DNA from: Faecalicatena contorta
GTDB lineage: Bacteria; Bacillota; Clostridia; Lachnospirales; Lachnospiraceae
DNA length: 64,000 nucleotides
Assembly (NCBI RefSeq): GCF_021531995.1
Contig: NZ_JAFBIZ010000001.1
Span: forward strand, 18,325-82,324
Direction of reading: 5' to 3'
Positions 62,342-64,000 of this stretch are shown piece by piece. Position 1 is the first letter of the stretch. Every line of letters starts with the position of its first letter. A program made the position numbers and the translations under genes. The notes under the pieces were generated by a model. The model was not told the DNA's origin. It worked only from the letters and a program-made list of their open reading frames with translations, and ran no database searches.

Positions 62342-63781
62342 CTAAACCGTTCCATGCTTTTTCATCGGACGATCTTCTCTCTTTGTGAATAACATTTCAA
62401 ACGCACCGATCACATATTTTCTTGTATCAACCGGTTCAATAATCGTATCCACATAGCCTCTTCTTGCCGCAGATAACGGACTGGACTGTAATTCTTTGTA
62501 TTCCGCTGCCTTTTCTTTGATCGTAGCAACATCTGCGTCTGCGTACATAATCTTAGCCGCAAGAGAAGAATCCATCATGCCGATCTCTGCGTCCGGCCAT
62601 GCATATACCATATCAGCTCCCAGTGATTTGCTGTTCATTGTTACATATGCGCTTCCAAAAGCTTTTCCAATCACTACATTTACTTTCGGCACCGTTGCAT
62701 TAACAAATGCATAAGTCAGCTTTGCCGCTGCTTTTGCAAGACGCTTTTCATTGTATTCACTTGCCGCAAATCCGGCAACATTCGTAAGTGTCAGAACCGG
62801 AATATTAAATGCGTCACAAAATTCAACGAATTCAGCTGCCTTTTCTGCACCGTCAGCAGACAGAGATCCATCAAATTCGGCAACTATTTCCGCGTCTTCA
62901 TTGTATACCTTAGAACGGTTTGCCACTGCACCGACCGTCATACCATTTAATTTGATAAATCCGGTAACCATATCTTTGGCATATTCTTTCTTCACTTCAC
63001 AGAAAATTCCACTGTCAGAGACAGAAGCAAGGGCTATTGCTGTATCCTCTGTTGCATTTTCAATATCTGTACACAGTCTGTTAAGATCATCCGTGCACTC
63101 ATCATAAGAAGCATCCTCTTCATTATTACATGGCAGCATACATACCAGTTCACGAATCTCACCAAGGATCTCGTCTTCTGTTCCGATGCTGTCTACCAGA
63201 CCCGTATTCTCGCTCTGATATTTTGCAGATGCTGTATTACATTTGTCGATGCTGTTTCCTGGAATAGCATTCGGTGAATTTACGAATAATTTTGCCTTTG
63301 CAGCTTCCATAAATGTAAAATCTGTAAGAGCAGGAACAAGCGCAAGCCCTCCGCCACAGGTTCCAAAGACTGCTGTGATCTGCGGAATCACACCTGATGC
63401 CATTGACTGCTTCATATATAATTTACCAAATGCCTCCAGTGCATCTGTTGCCTCCTGAAGTCTCAGTCCTGCACAGTCCACCAGTCCGATCACCGGAGCA
63501 CCCATCTTCATTGCCATATCATAGATATTGGCAATCTTCTTTGCATGCATCTCACCGATTGCTCCATTCAATACTGAAGCATCCTGGCTGTATACATACA
63601 CCAGATTACCATCGATCACTCCATATCCGGTAATTACACCGTCTGCCGGAGTTTCTTTTTCCTGCATGTTAAAATCAGTATTTCTGGCAGTCACTGCGCC
63701 ACCGATTTCAACAAAGCTTCCTGCATCAAGTAAAGAAGCGATTCTTGCACTTGCTGCACTTTCTGTTGCCATGTTGCCCAT
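62342..63781 (-). CDS. MmdA-like (12S-type) carboxyltransferase, divergent
   Basis: A 479-residue protein with two crotonase-like carboxyltransferase domains, of the MmdA/PccB/transcarboxylase 12S group. Recognisable parts are ASVLNGAIGEMHAKKIANIY, GLVDCAGLRLQEATDALEAF, ALVPALTDFTFM and IGKAFGSAYVTMNSKSLGAD. Several usually invariant stretches differ: the first-domain loop reads FGTCGGGLA, the region normally VT-E-LGGA is absent, and the second-domain loop reads NVAGFAASEYNE. The acyl-CoA substrate is therefore uncertain. GGAGGG precedes the ATG by seven bases. It heads the operon behind a good promoter. Confidence 0.87.
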   Translation of the reverse strand: MGNMATESAASARIASLLDAGSFVEIGGAVTARNTDFNMQEKETPADGVITGYGVIDGNLVYVYSQDASVLNGAIGEMHAKKIANIYDMAMKMGAPVIGLVDCAGLRLQEATDALEAFGKLYMKQSMASGVIPQITAVFGTCGGGLALVPALTDFTFMEAAKAKLFVNSPNAIPGNSIDKCNTASAKYQSENTGLVDSIGTEDEILGEIRELVCMLPCNNEEDASYDECTDDLNRLCTDIENATEDTAIALASVSDSGIFCEVKKEYAKDMVTGFIKLNGMTVGAVANRSKVYNEDAEIVAEFDGSLSADGAEKAAEFVEFCDAFNIPVLTLTNVAGFAASEYNEKRLAKAAAKLTYAFVNATVPKVNVVIGKAFGSAYVTMNSKSLGADMVYAWPDAEIGMMDSSLAAKIMYADADVATIKEKAAEYKELQSSPLSAARRGYVDTIIEPVDTRKYVIGAFEMLFTKREDRPMKKHGTV

Positions 63782-63856
63782 AGTCTAGCCCTCCATTTTC
63801 TTCATATTATAAGTTGGGTTTTTTCAAAAAAGTAAAACCAAATTTTTGCCAATTAT

Positions 63857-63885
63857 ATTATATATCCTTTCTTTCCAATCTGCAA
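63857..63885 (-). promoter_or_regulatory. Promoter of the decarboxylase operon
   Basis: TTGCAG (63885-63880), 17 bases, TATAAT (63862-63857) on the minus strand. A TGGTATACCA palindrome at 63930-63939 lies about 45 bases upstream. The remaining bases to the window end show no gene. Confidence 0.82.
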
Positions 63886-64000
63886 CTGTTTTTGGCGTTT
63901 TCCGTTAAAAGATTGTCAATTTATTCTCCTGGTATACCATGCTAATTCTCTATCGCACTAAAGCATATTACGAATTTGTGAATTTTGCACTATTCATTAA

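Overview
The window looks like a chromosomal segment of a spore-forming, strictly anaerobic, Gram-positive gut-type bacterium, most likely a member of the Lachnospiraceae (Clostridia). This rests on the sporulation set (SpoIIP, GPR, SpoVB-like, SpoIIM-like, GerW, an alpha/beta SASP), an rnfCDGEAB operon, a sodium-pump biotin decarboxylase, RNase Y, a Gls24/Asp23-FakA-RecG block, clostridial-style Isc genes and strong GGAGG ribosome binding sites. The genus cannot be settled by eye. Almost every gene is on the minus strand; rpsT, the SpoVB-like gene, hicB and apbE are the exceptions. I see no rRNA, tRNA, CRISPR array, insertion sequence or prophage: this is core genome.

Layout from left to right (transcription mostly runs right to left). 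1-2.1 kb: spoIIP (cut by the window edge) and gpr, with an unusual structured, GC-richer 220-bp region upstream. 2.3-2.8 kb: rpsT on the plus strand behind a strong promoter and a hairpin leader. 2.8-4.6 kb: ilvN-ilvC. 4.6-6 kb: a HAD phosphatase and a TraX-family membrane protein. 6-11 kb: the glycolytic run gap, pgk, tpiA, gpmI. 11-15.2 kb: rrf2/iscR-like, iscS, iscU, mnmA and a PHP histidinol phosphatase. 15.2-21.3 kb: SpoVB-like flippase, SpoIIM-like protein, NUDIX hydrolase, RNase Y, recX and recA with a textbook SOS box. 21.5-24.7 kb: ybaK, an AraC regulator and a GH13 alpha-glucosidase. 24.7-30 kb: scpA, scpB and a DacF-type carboxypeptidase, a metallophosphoesterase, and a second carboxypeptidase. 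30-35.3 kb: a tiny XRE protein, an orphan HicB, a SASP, recG, a FakA-like kinase, Asp23 and rpmB. 35.4-42.5 kb: a 45-residue membrane protein, GerW, DUF2953, an unknown 107-residue protein, a class B PBP, a SEDS glycosyltransferase overlapping it, and a U32 protein. 42.5-46.7 kb: zapA, ruvB, ruvA, a Gx-type transporter, a NusG-domain-II protein and the divergent flavin transferase apbE. 46.8-52.7 kb: the Rnf operon followed by DUF2752 and a dispanin-like protein. 52.9-58.3 kb: rpiR-type regulator, HI0933 flavoprotein, a YcxB-like protein, cmk, ispH and an S1-domain protein. 58.5-63.8 kb: a five-gene biotin-dependent decarboxylase/sodium pump.

How it fits together. Two membrane energy devices share the window: Rnf (ferredoxin to NAD, ion pumping) and a biotin decarboxylase of the oxaloacetate/methylmalonyl type. 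ApbE, encoded nearby, is the enzyme expected to attach FMN to RnfD and RnfG, and both subunits show candidate FMN-threonine sites. GPR and its SASP substrate are both present.

No obviously new large system is seen. The best leads are: a gpr-upstream hairpin whose mismatches become G-U pairs on one strand only; a similar wobble-dependent hairpin after the GH13 gene; the rpsT leader; the mixed 12S-like plus 5S carboxyltransferase cluster with a divergent MmdA and a lipoprotein-headed OadG; the out-of-frame SEDS/PBP overlap; and two small proteins (45 and 52 residues) that a 60-residue cutoff would miss.
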